This document shows positions 1 to 7,234 of a stretch of 64,000 bases of DNA, one piece after another. A model generated the notes under the pieces. The model did not search any database and had not been told where the DNA came from. It saw only the letters and a list, made by a program, of their open reading frames with translations. This DNA is from Micromonospora chokoriensis (lineage in GTDB: Bacteria; Actinomycetota; Actinomycetes; Mycobacteriales; Micromonosporaceae), in contig NZ_JOAN01000011.1 of NCBI RefSeq assembly GCF_000718555.1, positions 62,001-126,000 on the forward strand, written 5' to 3'. Both the position numbers and the translations under genes were made by a program. Positions within the stretch are counted from its first letter, which is position 1. Each line of letters begins with the position of its first letter.

Positions 1-483
1 CACACTGCCGCGCAGGGTGAGCCGGGCGGCCCCGGCGATGGCCTCCAGCATGTCCTCCCGCTCGACCAGGTACGCGACGGCGCGGCCGTACTCGAAGCGC
101 GGCCGGTAGTGGACCCGCATCGACACCGCACCGGACAGCCCCTGCACCGAACGGACCAGCACCTGCGGCGAGTGCAGGCCGATGTCGTGACCGCGCGAGC
201 CCGGCTCGAAGGCGAGCGCGTCGGTCAGCGCGACCTCCCCCTGCGTGGTCCGGAAGACCGTCCGCAGCACCAGGGTGTCGTCGAGGTAGGAGCGCTCGAC
301 GCGGTAGTCGTCCTCGGGCCGGATCGACCAGTGCCCGGCACCGTCGTCGAGCAGCCGCCCGAACACCGACGGGGCGTCGAACCGACCCGGACACCACCAG
401 TTCACCGAGCCCGAGGCGTCCACCAGGGCCGCGCTGCGGCCGTCGGCGAGGAAGCCGTAGTCGCTGATCTGTCCGCTCTCCAC
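1..483 (-). CDS. GH15-family glycoside hydrolase (glucoamylase/trehalase-like), N-terminal part
   Basis: The first 161 residues of a GH15-type enzyme are visible and the rest lies beyond the left edge. Near the N-terminus are ISDYGFLADGRSAALVDASG and then VNWWCPGRFDAPSVFGRLLD, the usual opening of bacterial GH15 proteins (glucoamylase or trehalase type), followed by the beta-rich N-terminal domain (LTDALAFEPG, HDIG, VHYRPRFEYG). No signal peptide is seen, which fits a cytosolic trehalase or glucoamylase-like enzyme. The catalytic (alpha/alpha)6 barrel and its glutamates are not in the window, so substrate cannot be decided. The GTG at 483 is the first start that keeps the family-typical N-terminus; its ribosome binding site is weak. 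Confidence 0.8.
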   Translation of the reverse strand, partial: MESGQISDYGFLADGRSAALVDASGSVNWWCPGRFDAPSVFGRLLDDGAGHWSIRPEDDYRVERSYLDDTLVLRTVFRTTQGEVALTDALAFEPGSRGHDIGLHSPQVLVRSVQGLSGAVSMRVHYRPRFEYGRAVAYLVEREDMLEAIAGAARLTLRGSV

Positions 484-594
484 CTGCCTGGCTACCCGAG
501 CCGCCCGCGTGCATTCCCCTCCTCGGCGACGGCAGCCACCGCGTTACCGCTCGACCTGGACGGGAACCCACCGAGCTGACGAGGGAGGATGCTC

Positions 595-1182
595 ATGACG
601 TCAGCTTCAGGGCCGACCGCCGCCTGGCGGCCCGGCACACAGGGTGGCGACCTGCTTCCATCCGGGCCGGCCGGCCGCCTGTCGACACCGGCCGGTGACG
701 GCCACGGGCCGGAGTCCGGCCCGCCAACCGTGACGATCGGCTCGTACCCGGACTATCCGGCCGCGCAGCGGGTCGTCGACCATCTGGCCGACAATCGCTT
801 TCCGGTGGAGCACAGCGCCATCGTCGGCACCAACCTCACCCTGGTGGAGACGGTGCTCGGGCGGATGACCACCGGTCGAGCCGGCCTGCTCGGCGCGGGC
901 ACCGGGGCCTGGTTCGGGCTCTTCATCGGCCTGCTGTTCGGCATCTTCACCGTCGGCAACTGGCTGGCGGTGATCCTGGTCGGCCTGGTCATCGGCGCGA
1001 TCTGGGGTGCCGTGTTCGGCGCGGTCGCGCACGCGATGACGGGCGGGCAGCGCGACTTCACCTCGGCCAGCTCACTACGCGCCGGCCAGTACGCGGTGAC
1101 CGTCGACGCCCAACTCGCCGACCAGGCGCGACAGTTGCTCGCACGGATGCAGCCGCCCAGGTCTGCGGCGCACGCCCGCTAG
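595..1182 (+). CDS. General stress protein 17M/YflT-like membrane protein
   Basis: A 195-residue protein. Residues about 45-75 (VTIGSYPDYPAAQRVVDHLA) resemble the YflT/general-stress-protein N-terminal domain found in heat- or osmotically induced proteins. A Gly- and Ala-rich stretch at roughly residues 98-148 looks like two membrane segments, or a glycine-zipper hairpin, and a short C-terminal domain follows. Two in-frame ATGs exist (589 and 595). The GAGGGAGG at 580-587 abuts the first but is correctly spaced from the second, so 595 is chosen. The gene is divergent from the GH15 gene. Function beyond 'stress protein' is inference. Confidence 0.7.
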   Translation: MTSASGPTAAWRPGTQGGDLLPSGPAGRLSTPAGDGHGPESGPPTVTIGSYPDYPAAQRVVDHLADNRFPVEHSAIVGTNLTLVETVLGRMTTGRAGLLGAGTGAWFGLFIGLLFGIFTVGNWLAVILVGLVIGAIWGAVFGAVAHAMTGGQRDFTSASSLRAGQYAVTVDAQLADQARQLLARMQPPRSAAHAR

Positions 1183-1230
1183 ACCGACGATCGACCGCCC
1201 GTCCCGGCAGCACTCGGGGCGGGCGGCCGT

Positions 1231-1821
1231 TCAGTCGTGGTACGCCAGCTCGCCGGCGCGCAGCGGCACGTCGACCCGGTTCTCTGGTGGTGCCAGGGGG
1301 CAGGCCCAGCGGTCGTCGTAGGCGCAGCTCGGGTTGTAAAGATAGTTGGCGTCCAGCCGGACCCGATCGCCGGGCAGCAGTTCGACGCCCCGACCGAAGG
1401 TGCCTTTCACCGTGTCGGTGAGGTACCGCCCTCCCCCGTAGCTCTCCCGCCCGCAGGTGCCGTCGCGCAGCGGAACGAAGAGCCCGCCCCCGTACGCCTC
1501 GATCCACCACAGGGTCAGCGGCCCCCACGGCGTCTCGGCCACCGCGACCCGCCGGTACGCGACCACGCCGTCCGGGCCACCCGTGTCGACGCGCAGCTCG
1601 CCGCTGGCCGAGCGCAGGGGCGCCTCGACCACGGCCTCGGGGTTGGGCGGGAAGTAGCGCACCCCGGAGAAGCCGGGACGATCCGGCGGTGGGATCGGGC
1701 TCTGCGGGTGGGTGGCGAAGAGCTCGTCGCGGCCGGCGCGGAAGCCGGTCAGGTCGACGTCGGACAGGTACAGCCGGGCGACCCGCTCCCGCCAGTCGGC
1801 CAACTCCAGGTCGCTCAGCAT
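1231..1821 (-). CDS. DUF1684 domain protein
   Basis: A 196-residue soluble protein starting MLSDLELADWRERVARLYLS. It carries the DUF1684 pattern: an N-terminal helix, a FATHPQSPIP segment, FSGVRYFPPNP, and a conserved C-terminal YLYNPSCAYDDRWACPLAPP block containing the invariant Asn-Pro-Ser-Cys-Ala-Tyr. The biochemical role of the family is unknown. The start ATG overlaps the stop of the upstream HxlR gene (ATGCTGA), so the two genes are translationally coupled and share a message. A longer reading beginning at 1875 lies within the HxlR gene and is rejected. Confidence 0.8.
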   Translation of the reverse strand: MLSDLELADWRERVARLYLSDVDLTGFRAGRDELFATHPQSPIPPPDRPGFSGVRYFPPNPEAVVEAPLRSASGELRVDTGGPDGVVAYRRVAVAETPWGPLTLWWIEAYGGGLFVPLRDGTCGRESYGGGRYLTDTVKGTFGRGVELLPGDRVRLDANYLYNPSCAYDDRWACPLAPPENRVDVPLRAGELAYHD

Positions 1822-2285
1822 GCTGGCGACTCCTGATCGACTGACAACTCTCCGGACCGAACGGGCTTGCCACACGCCCGGCAGCGCACCTCGGCGACGA
1901 AGACCTGGCCGCAGACTTCGTGGATGAAGTCGACCCTGGGCACGTCGCCCTCGCTGTAGGTGTCACCCCAGCGCTTGAGCACGAGGATGACCTGCCCGAG
2001 GTCCTTGCCCTTCTGGGTGAGTTCGTACCCCGCGACCTTGCCGTTCTCGGTGGAACGGGCCTGGAGGATGCCGGATTCGCCCAGTTTTCGCAGTCGGGCG
2101 GCGAGGACGTCCCTGGGCGCGCCGACGGCGCGAAGGATCTCTGTGTAGCGCGAGGCGCCGAATGCGAGCGCACGCACGATGTGCAGCGACCACCTGTCGT
2201 TGACTGCGTCGAGCGCCACAGCGAGAGTGTCCCGCTCTGGTTTGGTTTTCAAACCGTCGGTGCTACGGTTCGTTTGGTTGGACAT
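1815..2285 (-). CDS. HxlR-family winged-helix transcriptional regulator
   Basis: A 156-residue HxlR regulator. The winged helix spans about residues 20-105 (LDAVNDRWSLHIVRALAFGA, RYTEILRAVGAPRDVLAARL, GYELTQKGKDLGQVI). Unlike minimal HxlR proteins it has a C-terminal tail with Cys125, Cys135 and Cys138 (CGQVF, CRACGKPV), which looks like a small zinc site or a redox sensor. It lies upstream of and overlaps the DUF1684 gene and is divergent from a membrane-protein gene only 28 bp away, which it probably controls. The ATG at 2285 is used, although a TTG (codon 12) inside the reading frame could be the real start if the 2244-2255 palindrome is its operator. Confidence 0.85.
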   Translation of the reverse strand: MSNQTNRSTDGLKTKPERDTLAVALDAVNDRWSLHIVRALAFGASRYTEILRAVGAPRDVLAARLRKLGESGILQARSTENGKVAGYELTQKGKDLGQVILVLKRWGDTYSEGDVPRVDFIHEVCGQVFVAEVRCRACGKPVRSGELSVDQESPAC

Positions 2286-2292
2286 TCAAACC
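2244..2292. promoter_or_regulatory. Candidate HxlR operator repeats
   Basis: The palindrome GGTTT-TC-AAACC (2244-2255) is followed by a looser second copy. Both copies open with TTTGGTT and end with TTCAAACC, the second with five extra bases between the halves (2273-2292). They sit at the divergent HxlR/membrane-protein start region. Binding by the adjacent HxlR protein is inferred from position and symmetry only. Confidence 0.45.
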
Positions 2293-2313
2293 ACACTACC
2301 CGAGAAGGTGCCC

Positions 2314-3318
2314 ATGACGTCGCCATCCGATCCCCGTACCGACGAAGCGCCCGTCGTCACCCAGCGCCGAGCCTGGACAACGCTCGTGATCACCGGGCTG
2401 ATCATCGGCACGGCGTTCATCGCGGTCTATGTCGGACTGCAACGCAGCCCTCAGCCGAGCCAGCTGCCGATCGCCGTGGCCAGCGCGCAACTGGCGAACA
2501 CCGCCCAGGCCGGGTTCGGTAACGCCGTGGCCGTCACCGAGGTCGCGAGCGTCGCCGACGGCGAGGCCATGGTGCGACACGGCGACGCCGTCGCCGTCCT
2601 CAGCGCGACCTCCCCCACCACGCTGACACTCGACTACGCCGGCGCGAGCGGGTTCAGCGAGAGCGGCGCCGCGCGTCAGCTCGCGGCCGGTCTCGCCAAG
2701 AAGGCTGGGGCGACCGTCCAGGAGAACGACATCGTGCCGCTGGCGACCTATGACAGCCGAGGGCTGTCCGCCTTCTACGTGGTGTTCGGCGTCACCCTCT
2801 CGTCGTTCGTCCTCGCGCAGGGGCTCACCGCAGCCACCGCGAAGGTGCGGCTGCGCCACCGCCTTTACGCGATGGCCGGATTCGCCGTCCTGATCGGTGT
2901 GATCGCGGCGACCGTCGCAGGTCCGGTCTACGGATCACTCACGGCGCCGTTCCCGCTGCTCGCGCTCTCGCTCATCCTGCTCTCCGCCGCCAGCGCCTTC
3001 ACGACCAAGGCCTTGGGGGCCTGGCTCGGCCCGGCGGGCATCGCTCTCGCCGTCCTCACTCTGACGACCATCGGCAACGCGACGAGCGGGGCGACGATCG
3101 GGGTCGACCTGCTGCCGGAATGGGCACAGGCGATCTCGGGGAAGCTCCCACCCGGCGCGGCCGTACGGGCGGTCAACAACTTCGGCTACTTCGACGGCGC
3201 ACACACCCTGGCGCCCCTCGTCATCCTCGCCACCTGGTTCCTGGCGGGCCTCGGATTCGTCCTGCTCCGGCAGCGGGCCGCGCAGCGCCGCCCGCTCACC
3301 GCCGAGGTGGGACGGTGA
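2314..3318 (+). CDS. ABC-2/YhgE-Pip-like integral membrane protein
   Basis: A 334-residue membrane protein. One membrane segment lies near residues 20-42 (TLVITGLIIGTAFIAVYVGL), followed by an extracytoplasmic domain of about 110 residues containing LPIAVASAQLAN, and then five hydrophobic segments in the C-terminal half. This 1+5 topology matches ABC-2-type permease and YhgE/Pip-like (DUF3533) proteins, which act in export or envelope functions. No partner ATPase is adjacent. The ATG at 2314 has GAGAAGG six bases upstream; an upstream in-frame extension runs through the divergent HxlR coding sequence and is rejected. Regulation by the HxlR protein is likely. Confidence 0.65.
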   Translation: MTSPSDPRTDEAPVVTQRRAWTTLVITGLIIGTAFIAVYVGLQRSPQPSQLPIAVASAQLANTAQAGFGNAVAVTEVASVADGEAMVRHGDAVAVLSATSPTTLTLDYAGASGFSESGAARQLAAGLAKKAGATVQENDIVPLATYDSRGLSAFYVVFGVTLSSFVLAQGLTAATAKVRLRHRLYAMAGFAVLIGVIAATVAGPVYGSLTAPFPLLALSLILLSAASAFTTKALGAWLGPAGIALAVLTLTTIGNATSGATIGVDLLPEWAQAISGKLPPGAAVRAVNNFGYFDGAHTLAPLVILATWFLAGLGFVLLRQRAAQRRPLTAEVGR

Positions 3319-3360
3319 CCGCCCGGGTCAGCCATCAGGGGTCGATCGGGCGACGACACG

Positions 3361-3552
3361 GCCGGGGGCAGCTCGTCGATCACCCTCGGCGGCGACCAGG
3401 CGGAACTCACCACGTACTTCGAGCGGTTGTCCTCGCGGGGGACGATCACGGTGCCATTCGCCAGATCGCCGTGGGGCGCGCTCTACGGCAGGTGCACCGA
3501 CAGGTTCGGAACCGACTGGCTGGTGAACGTCACCGCACCCGCCATGCCCTGA
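3361..3552 (+). pseudogene. C-terminal remnant of a PhnB/YjdN-like VOC protein
   Basis: Reading from 3361 gives 63 codons ending at TGA 3550-3552 that match only the C-terminal half of PhnB-like VOC (glyoxalase-fold) proteins: SSITLGGDQAELTTYFERLS, then GTITVPFARSPWGALYGRCT, then DRFGTDWLVN. The N-terminal half of the domain is absent. The frame upstream fuses into the end of the preceding membrane-protein gene with no start codon or ribosome site. It is therefore a truncated relic rather than a working gene. Confidence 0.65.
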
Positions 3553-3607
3553 TCCGAGCACACCTCTGAGCGCCGGCCGGGTGGGCGGACGCATGCCCGC
3601 TCGACCG

Positions 3608-4177
3608 TCAGCGCGACGGCCAGTTGGTGAGCACGGCGTCGAGGGCGTCCAGGGTGCGCGACCAGGAGTCGTCCGTGGCGCGCGGGGTGTGCCGGAAGCC
3701 GCCGGTCCGCTCCAGGCTCACGAACCCGTGGAACGTGCTGTGCATCATCCGCACCGCGTCGGTCTGGTCGGGCTCGGCGAGCCGGTAGCCGCGCAGGATG
3801 GCCCGGGTCATCTCGGCGTGCCGGACGCCCGCGCTCGCGGCGGCGGTCTGCGGGTCGAGGTCGATCTGCATGGCGGCGTAGCGGCCCGGGTGCTCTCGCG
3901 CGTAGTCGCGGTACGCGTTGGCGAACGCCACCAGCGCGTCCTTGCCGGCCCGACCGGCTAGCGCGGCGGCCACCCGGTCGGCCAGCTCCGCCAGCGCCAG
4001 CAGGGCGATCCTGACCCGCAGGTCGTGCGCGTTCTTCAGGTGGAAGTACAGGCTCGCGTCCTTCACCCCGAACTGGCGGGCGAGCGCGGCGACGGTGACG
4101 TTCTCCACGCCCACCTCGTCGGCCAGCTCGGCCCCGGCCATCGTGAGGCGATCGACGGTCAGCCCCGCACGCACCAC
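3608..4177 (-). CDS. TetR-family regulator with WHG-type C-terminal domain
   Basis: A 189-residue TetR regulator. The helix-turn-helix is at about residues 8-50 (AELADEVGVENVTVAALARQ, FGVKDASLYFHLKNAHDL). The C-terminal ligand domain resembles the WHG class, with ARE-HPGRYAAMQ and the MMHSTFHGFVSLE block. Several GTG codons compete as starts; the one at 4177 has TTGGAG about eight bases upstream, whereas the one at 4186 overlaps that site. It is divergent from the FBP zinc-finger gene across a palindromic intergenic region, suggesting autoregulation and control of that gene. Confidence 0.85.
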   Translation of the reverse strand: MVRAGLTVDRLTMAGAELADEVGVENVTVAALARQFGVKDASLYFHLKNAHDLRVRIALLALAELADRVAAALAGRAGKDALVAFANAYRDYAREHPGRYAAMQIDLDPQTAAASAGVRHAEMTRAILRGYRLAEPDQTDAVRMMHSTFHGFVSLERTGGFRHTPRATDDSWSRTLDALDAVLTNWPSR

Positions 4178-4191
4178 GCAGCACACTCCAA

Positions 4192-4227
4192 CCTAGCCGT
4201 AATAACCGTTTGCCTAAGATGGCTAGG
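4192..4227. promoter_or_regulatory. Inverted repeat between TetR and FBP genes
   Basis: CCTAGCC (4192-4198) and GGCTAGG (4221-4227) form 7-bp perfect arms between the divergent TetR and FBP genes. The half-site TAGCCGT recurs at 4194-4200 and 4241-4247. TAAGAT at 4215-4220 could be the -10 element for the FBP gene. Position and symmetry fit a TetR operator; binding is inferred. Confidence 0.5.
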
Positions 4228-4236
4228 CTACTACCT

Positions 4237-4725
4237 ATGTTAGCCGTGACCGAATCCGTCATCCGCAAGTCCTTCGTCAACTGCAGCCAGGGCGAGGCGA
4301 AGCGGATGGCCGTACCGCACGAACTGGAAACTCTGCCCTGGGACGACCTCGACTTTTTCGGCTGGCGGGATCCAGCCGCGCCACACCGGGCCTACCTGCT
4401 CGCCGAATTCGACGGCAAGCTCGTCGGTGTGGTGCTGCGGGCCGCGGCGCACCAGACCGGGCGGATGCGGCACAGCATGTGCTCGCTCTGCCTGACCACG
4501 CACCGCGGCGACGGCGTCACGTTGATGACCGCCCGCAAGGCCGGTCCCGGGGGCCGGCAGGGCGACTCGGTGGGCACGTACATCTGCTCCGACCTGGCCT
4601 GCTCGCTCTACGTGCGGGGAAAGAAGCGCACCGATCCCCCGATGCCCGAGCCGCTACCCCTGCCGGAGCGGATCGAGCGGGTCCGGGCCACCCTCACAGC
4701 GTTCCTGCGCAAGGTCGGCGAGTGA
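4237..4725 (+). CDS. FBP-domain zinc-finger protein (EF-G-binding type)
   Basis: A 162-residue protein of the FBP (elongation-factor-G-binding) C-terminal family, related to the FusB-type treble-clef zinc finger. Four cysteines in the right spacing are Cys82 and Cys85 (MCSLC) and Cys117 and Cys122 (CSDLAC). The N-terminal half has the family pattern of residues about 33-66 (LPWDDLDFFGWRDP, FDGKLVGVVL). FusB proteins bind EF-G and release it from fusidic-acid-stalled ribosomes; whether this shorter actinobacterial form does so is not established. The ATG at 4237 lacks a clear ribosome site and may be leaderless. Confidence 0.8.
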   Translation: MLAVTESVIRKSFVNCSQGEAKRMAVPHELETLPWDDLDFFGWRDPAAPHRAYLLAEFDGKLVGVVLRAAAHQTGRMRHSMCSLCLTTHRGDGVTLMTARKAGPGGRQGDSVGTYICSDLACSLYVRGKKRTDPPMPEPLPLPERIERVRATLTAFLRKVGE

Positions 4726-4735
4726 CGGCCGCCGA

Positions 4736-5287
4736 CTAGCGGTCGGTGGCCAGCCGGGCGTGCAAGTGCTCGTCGTAGCGGCGGCCGTCGCCGTAGCGGT
4801 ACGACTCGCGCAAGGTCCCCTCGGCCGGGTAGCCAGCCCGATCGGCCACCCGACAGGACGCCGGATTGGCGACCGCGTGACACAACTCCACCCGGTGCAG
4901 CCCCAGGTCCGCGAACGCCCAGTCGGTGAGCCGGACGACGGCGCGCACCGCCACCTGCCGCCCCCGTGCCGCGGGCACCGTCCAGTAGCCGATGGACGCG
5001 TCGCCATCGTGGATGCGGTGCAGCGACACCGAGCCGAGCAGCGCGCCGTCGGCCGCCGCAGTCACCGCCATCGAGGCGTGGCCGCCACTGGACCAGTCGG
5101 CCCGGCGGCGCACCCACAGCAGCGCGACCTCGTCGTCGATCGGGTCGCCGCCCTGCGGGTTCCACTGGGCGATCGCCGGGTCGCGCAGGGCGTCGCGCAC
5201 CGCCGGGGCGTCCTCGTCTCGCCAAGGGCGCAGCAACAGGTCGGCGGCGGCGAGTTCCACATGTTCCACGAGGCCGGAGTCTGGCAC
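4736..5287 (-). CDS. GNAT-family N-acetyltransferase (RimJ/RimL type)
   Basis: A 183-residue GNAT enzyme of the RimJ/RimL subgroup. The N-terminal strand LLLRPWRDEDAPAVRDAL, the central IGYWTVPAARGRQVAVRAV (acetyl-CoA pyrophosphate loop region) and the terminal HRVELCHAVANPASCRVADR segment (conserved Asn and Arg) are all present. The substrate is unknown. A start at 5287 (GTG) is used, but no good ribosome site precedes it and the GTG six codons later is a realistic alternative. It converges with the FBP gene, 10 bp away. Confidence 0.82.
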   Translation of the reverse strand: MPDSGLVEHVELAAADLLLRPWRDEDAPAVRDALRDPAIAQWNPQGGDPIDDEVALLWVRRRADWSSGGHASMAVTAAADGALLGSVSLHRIHDGDASIGYWTVPAARGRQVAVRAVVRLTDWAFADLGLHRVELCHAVANPASCRVADRAGYPAEGTLRESYRYGDGRRYDEHLHARLATDR

Positions 5288-5388
5288 ACCACGCGGCCTG
5301 CGCGCCGCCCATTAAGCACACGCTTCCTTCAAAACTGCACGACTCGACTTGAAAAGCGGTCGAGGAGTGATCCAGGCAACGTCGAACC

Positions 5389-5417
5389 TTGTTAGTTAAA
5401 TTTTTAACTAGTGCTAT
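5389..5417 (+). promoter_or_regulatory. MarR promoter with palindromic operator
   Basis: TTGTTA (5389-5394) and TGCTAT (5412-5417) are separated by 17 bp and look like -35 and -10 elements. Between them is a perfect inverted repeat, TAGTTAAA (5393-5400), TT, TTTAACTA (5403-5410), in locally AT-rich DNA 18 bp before the MarR start. An operator overlapping the promoter core implies autorepression by the adjacent MarR protein, and hence control of the downstream pirin gene. Confidence 0.65.
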
Positions 5418-5427
5418 CGTCGTGGGC

Positions 5428-5910
5428 ATGACCGAGAGCCTGGACCGCAACCGAGAGGCCGCCTGGCGTGCCTACATCGAGGCCAGCCAGCGGCTCTACA
5501 CCCAGTTGGAAGAGGACCTGCGGGCCGACAGCGACCTCAGCTTCGCCGACTACCACGTGCTGGTCCTGCTCTCCGAGGCGCCGGGGCAACGACTTCGGAT
5601 GGGCGAGCTGGCCAGCCGGTTGATCTTCTCGCCCAGCCGCCTCACGTACCAGGTCTCCTCCATGCAGCGCCGGGGCCTGGTCAGCAAGGAGCCCTGCCCG
5701 GACGACCGGCGCGGCAGCGAGGCGGTGCTCACCGCCGCCGGCCTGCTCGCCCTGCGGGACGCGGCACCCCACCATCTGGCGTCGGTACGCACCCACCTGA
5801 TGGACGACCTCGACGATGCCGAGGTCGCCTGCCTCACCCGGATCTTCGACCGGCTCGGCGAGCGCCTGCGCGCATCGCGGGTCAGCTCGACCACCCCGGC
5901 CACCCGCTAA
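5428..5910 (+). CDS. MarR-family transcriptional regulator
   Basis: A 160-residue MarR regulator with the winged helix at about residues 30-110: DLSFADYHVLVLLSEAPGQ, then MGELASRLIFSPSRLTYQVS, then the wing GLVSKEPCPDDRRGSEAVLT. The ATG at 5428 lies just behind a strong palindrome. Its stop codon overlaps the ribosome binding site of the pirin gene, so the two form an operon. MarR-pirin pairs are common in actinobacteria and usually respond to oxidative or aromatic stress; the inducer here is not known. Confidence 0.9.
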   Translation: MTESLDRNREAAWRAYIEASQRLYTQLEEDLRADSDLSFADYHVLVLLSEAPGQRLRMGELASRLIFSPSRLTYQVSSMQRRGLVSKEPCPDDRRGSEAVLTAAGLLALRDAAPHHLASVRTHLMDDLDDAEVACLTRIFDRLGERLRASRVSSTTPATR

Positions 5911-5920
5911 GGAGCCTTCG

Positions 5921-6907
5921 ATGCCCGCGATCACCGTCGACAACGTCCTCGTTCTGCCCCGCCTGCCTCGGCTGGACGAGACCACCACGATCCGCCCGGT
6001 CCGCAAGGTGACCACCGCGCCCACCGGCTTCGAGGGTGAGGGCTTCCCGGTCCGTCGCGCCTTCGCCGGGGTGTCGAGCACCGACCTGGACCCCTTCATC
6101 CACCTCGACCAGATGGGCGAGGTCGACTACGCGCCGGGCGAGCCGAAGGGCACCCCGTGGCACCCGCACCGCGGCTTCGAGACCGTCACCTACATCATCG
6201 ACGGTGTCTTCGACCACCAGGACTCCAACGGCGGCGGCGGCACCATCACCGACGGCGATACCCAATGGATGACAGCGGGTAGCGGCCTACTCCACATCGA
6301 GGCGCCGCCGGAGCACCTGGTGGTGAGCGGCGGGCTCTTCCACGGCACCCAACTCTGGGTCAACCTGCCCCGCTCGGCCAAGATGAACCCACCCCGCTAC
6401 CAGGACATCCGGGGGCGGGAGTCAGCGCTGCTCACCACGCCCGACGGCGGCGCGCTGATCCGGGTCATCGCCGGTGAGGTCGCCGGGCACCGCGGCCCGG
6501 GCTCGACCTTCACCCCGATCACCATCACCCACGTCACCGTGCAGCCGGGCGCGCAGGTCGACCTGCCCTGGCGGCCCGAGTTCAACGCCCTGGTGTACGT
6601 GCTGGGTGGTCGCGGCACGGTCGGCACCGACCGGCGGCCGGTGCGGACCGGCCAGCTCGCGGTGCACGGCCCGGGTGACGCGCTGCGGTTCAGCGCCGAC
6701 ACCGCGCAGGACAGCAACACCCCGGCGCTGGACCTCTACATCATGGGTGGTCAGCCGATCCGGGAGCCGGTGGCACAGTACGGCCCGTTCGTGATGAACA
6801 CCCGCGACGAGCTGCTCCAGGCATTCGAGGACTTCCAGGCCGGCCGCCTCGGCGTGATCCCCACCGAGCGGCTCCCGCACACCGGTGGCCAGGGCACCCG
6901 GCCCTGA
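5921..6907 (+). CDS. Pirin family protein
   Basis: A 328-residue bicupin pirin. The metal-binding residues of the N-terminal cupin are visible as His81 and His83 (HPHRGFETVTYI), His125 and Glu127 (GLLHIEAPPEH), and the C-terminal cupin follows (PWRPEFNALVYVLGGRG). Bacterial pirins are Fe-binding proteins, some with quercetin dioxygenase activity; the substrate here is unknown. The ATG at 5921 has AGGAG at 5910-5914 adjoining the MarR stop, so expression is coupled to the MarR regulator. Confidence 0.92.
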   Translation: MPAITVDNVLVLPRLPRLDETTTIRPVRKVTTAPTGFEGEGFPVRRAFAGVSSTDLDPFIHLDQMGEVDYAPGEPKGTPWHPHRGFETVTYIIDGVFDHQDSNGGGGTITDGDTQWMTAGSGLLHIEAPPEHLVVSGGLFHGTQLWVNLPRSAKMNPPRYQDIRGRESALLTTPDGGALIRVIAGEVAGHRGPGSTFTPITITHVTVQPGAQVDLPWRPEFNALVYVLGGRGTVGTDRRPVRTGQLAVHGPGDALRFSADTAQDSNTPALDLYIMGGQPIREPVAQYGPFVMNTRDELLQAFEDFQAGRLGVIPTERLPHTGGQGTRP

Positions 6908-6971
6908 TCACGGTCGACCACTGAGCTCGGCGTCGGCGCCTCCGGTCCACCCCGGGGGCGCCGACGCCGCC

Positions 6972-7100
6972 TCAGGACACCGCAAAAATCCCGGCAACAC
7001 CCAGAATTACCATCACCAACACCGCTACCAGCGCACCCCGTTCGCTCTCCACCGCCGGCTCGCGGTTCTCGGTCACGGGATTCGTCGTGTCGCGGGGCAT
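6972..7100 (-). CDS. 42-aa single-pass membrane peptide
   Basis: A short gene of 42 codons plus stop. It begins MPRDTTNPVTENREP with GAGGAGG (complement of 7108-7114) seven bases before the ATG. After a charged N-terminal half (VESERG) comes one hydrophobic segment (ALVAVLVMVILGVAGIFAVS) running to the C-terminus, so it should be a single-pass inner-membrane peptide with its N-terminus in the cytosol. I do not recognise the family. It converges with the pirin gene and has a strong ribosome site, which is the main argument that it is real. Confidence 0.6.
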   Translation of the reverse strand: MPRDTTNPVTENREPAVESERGALVAVLVMVILGVAGIFAVS

Positions 7101-7234
7101 GGTGTGGCCTCCTCGGTTGTTGTCACGTCGCGTTCGATGGCGTTGGCCAGGTCACCGGTCGGTCGACCTGGCGTGCGGACCCGCGTCGGGGGTCCTACCG
7201 TGAGGACGTTGCCGACCTCCAGGGGGGCTGGACG

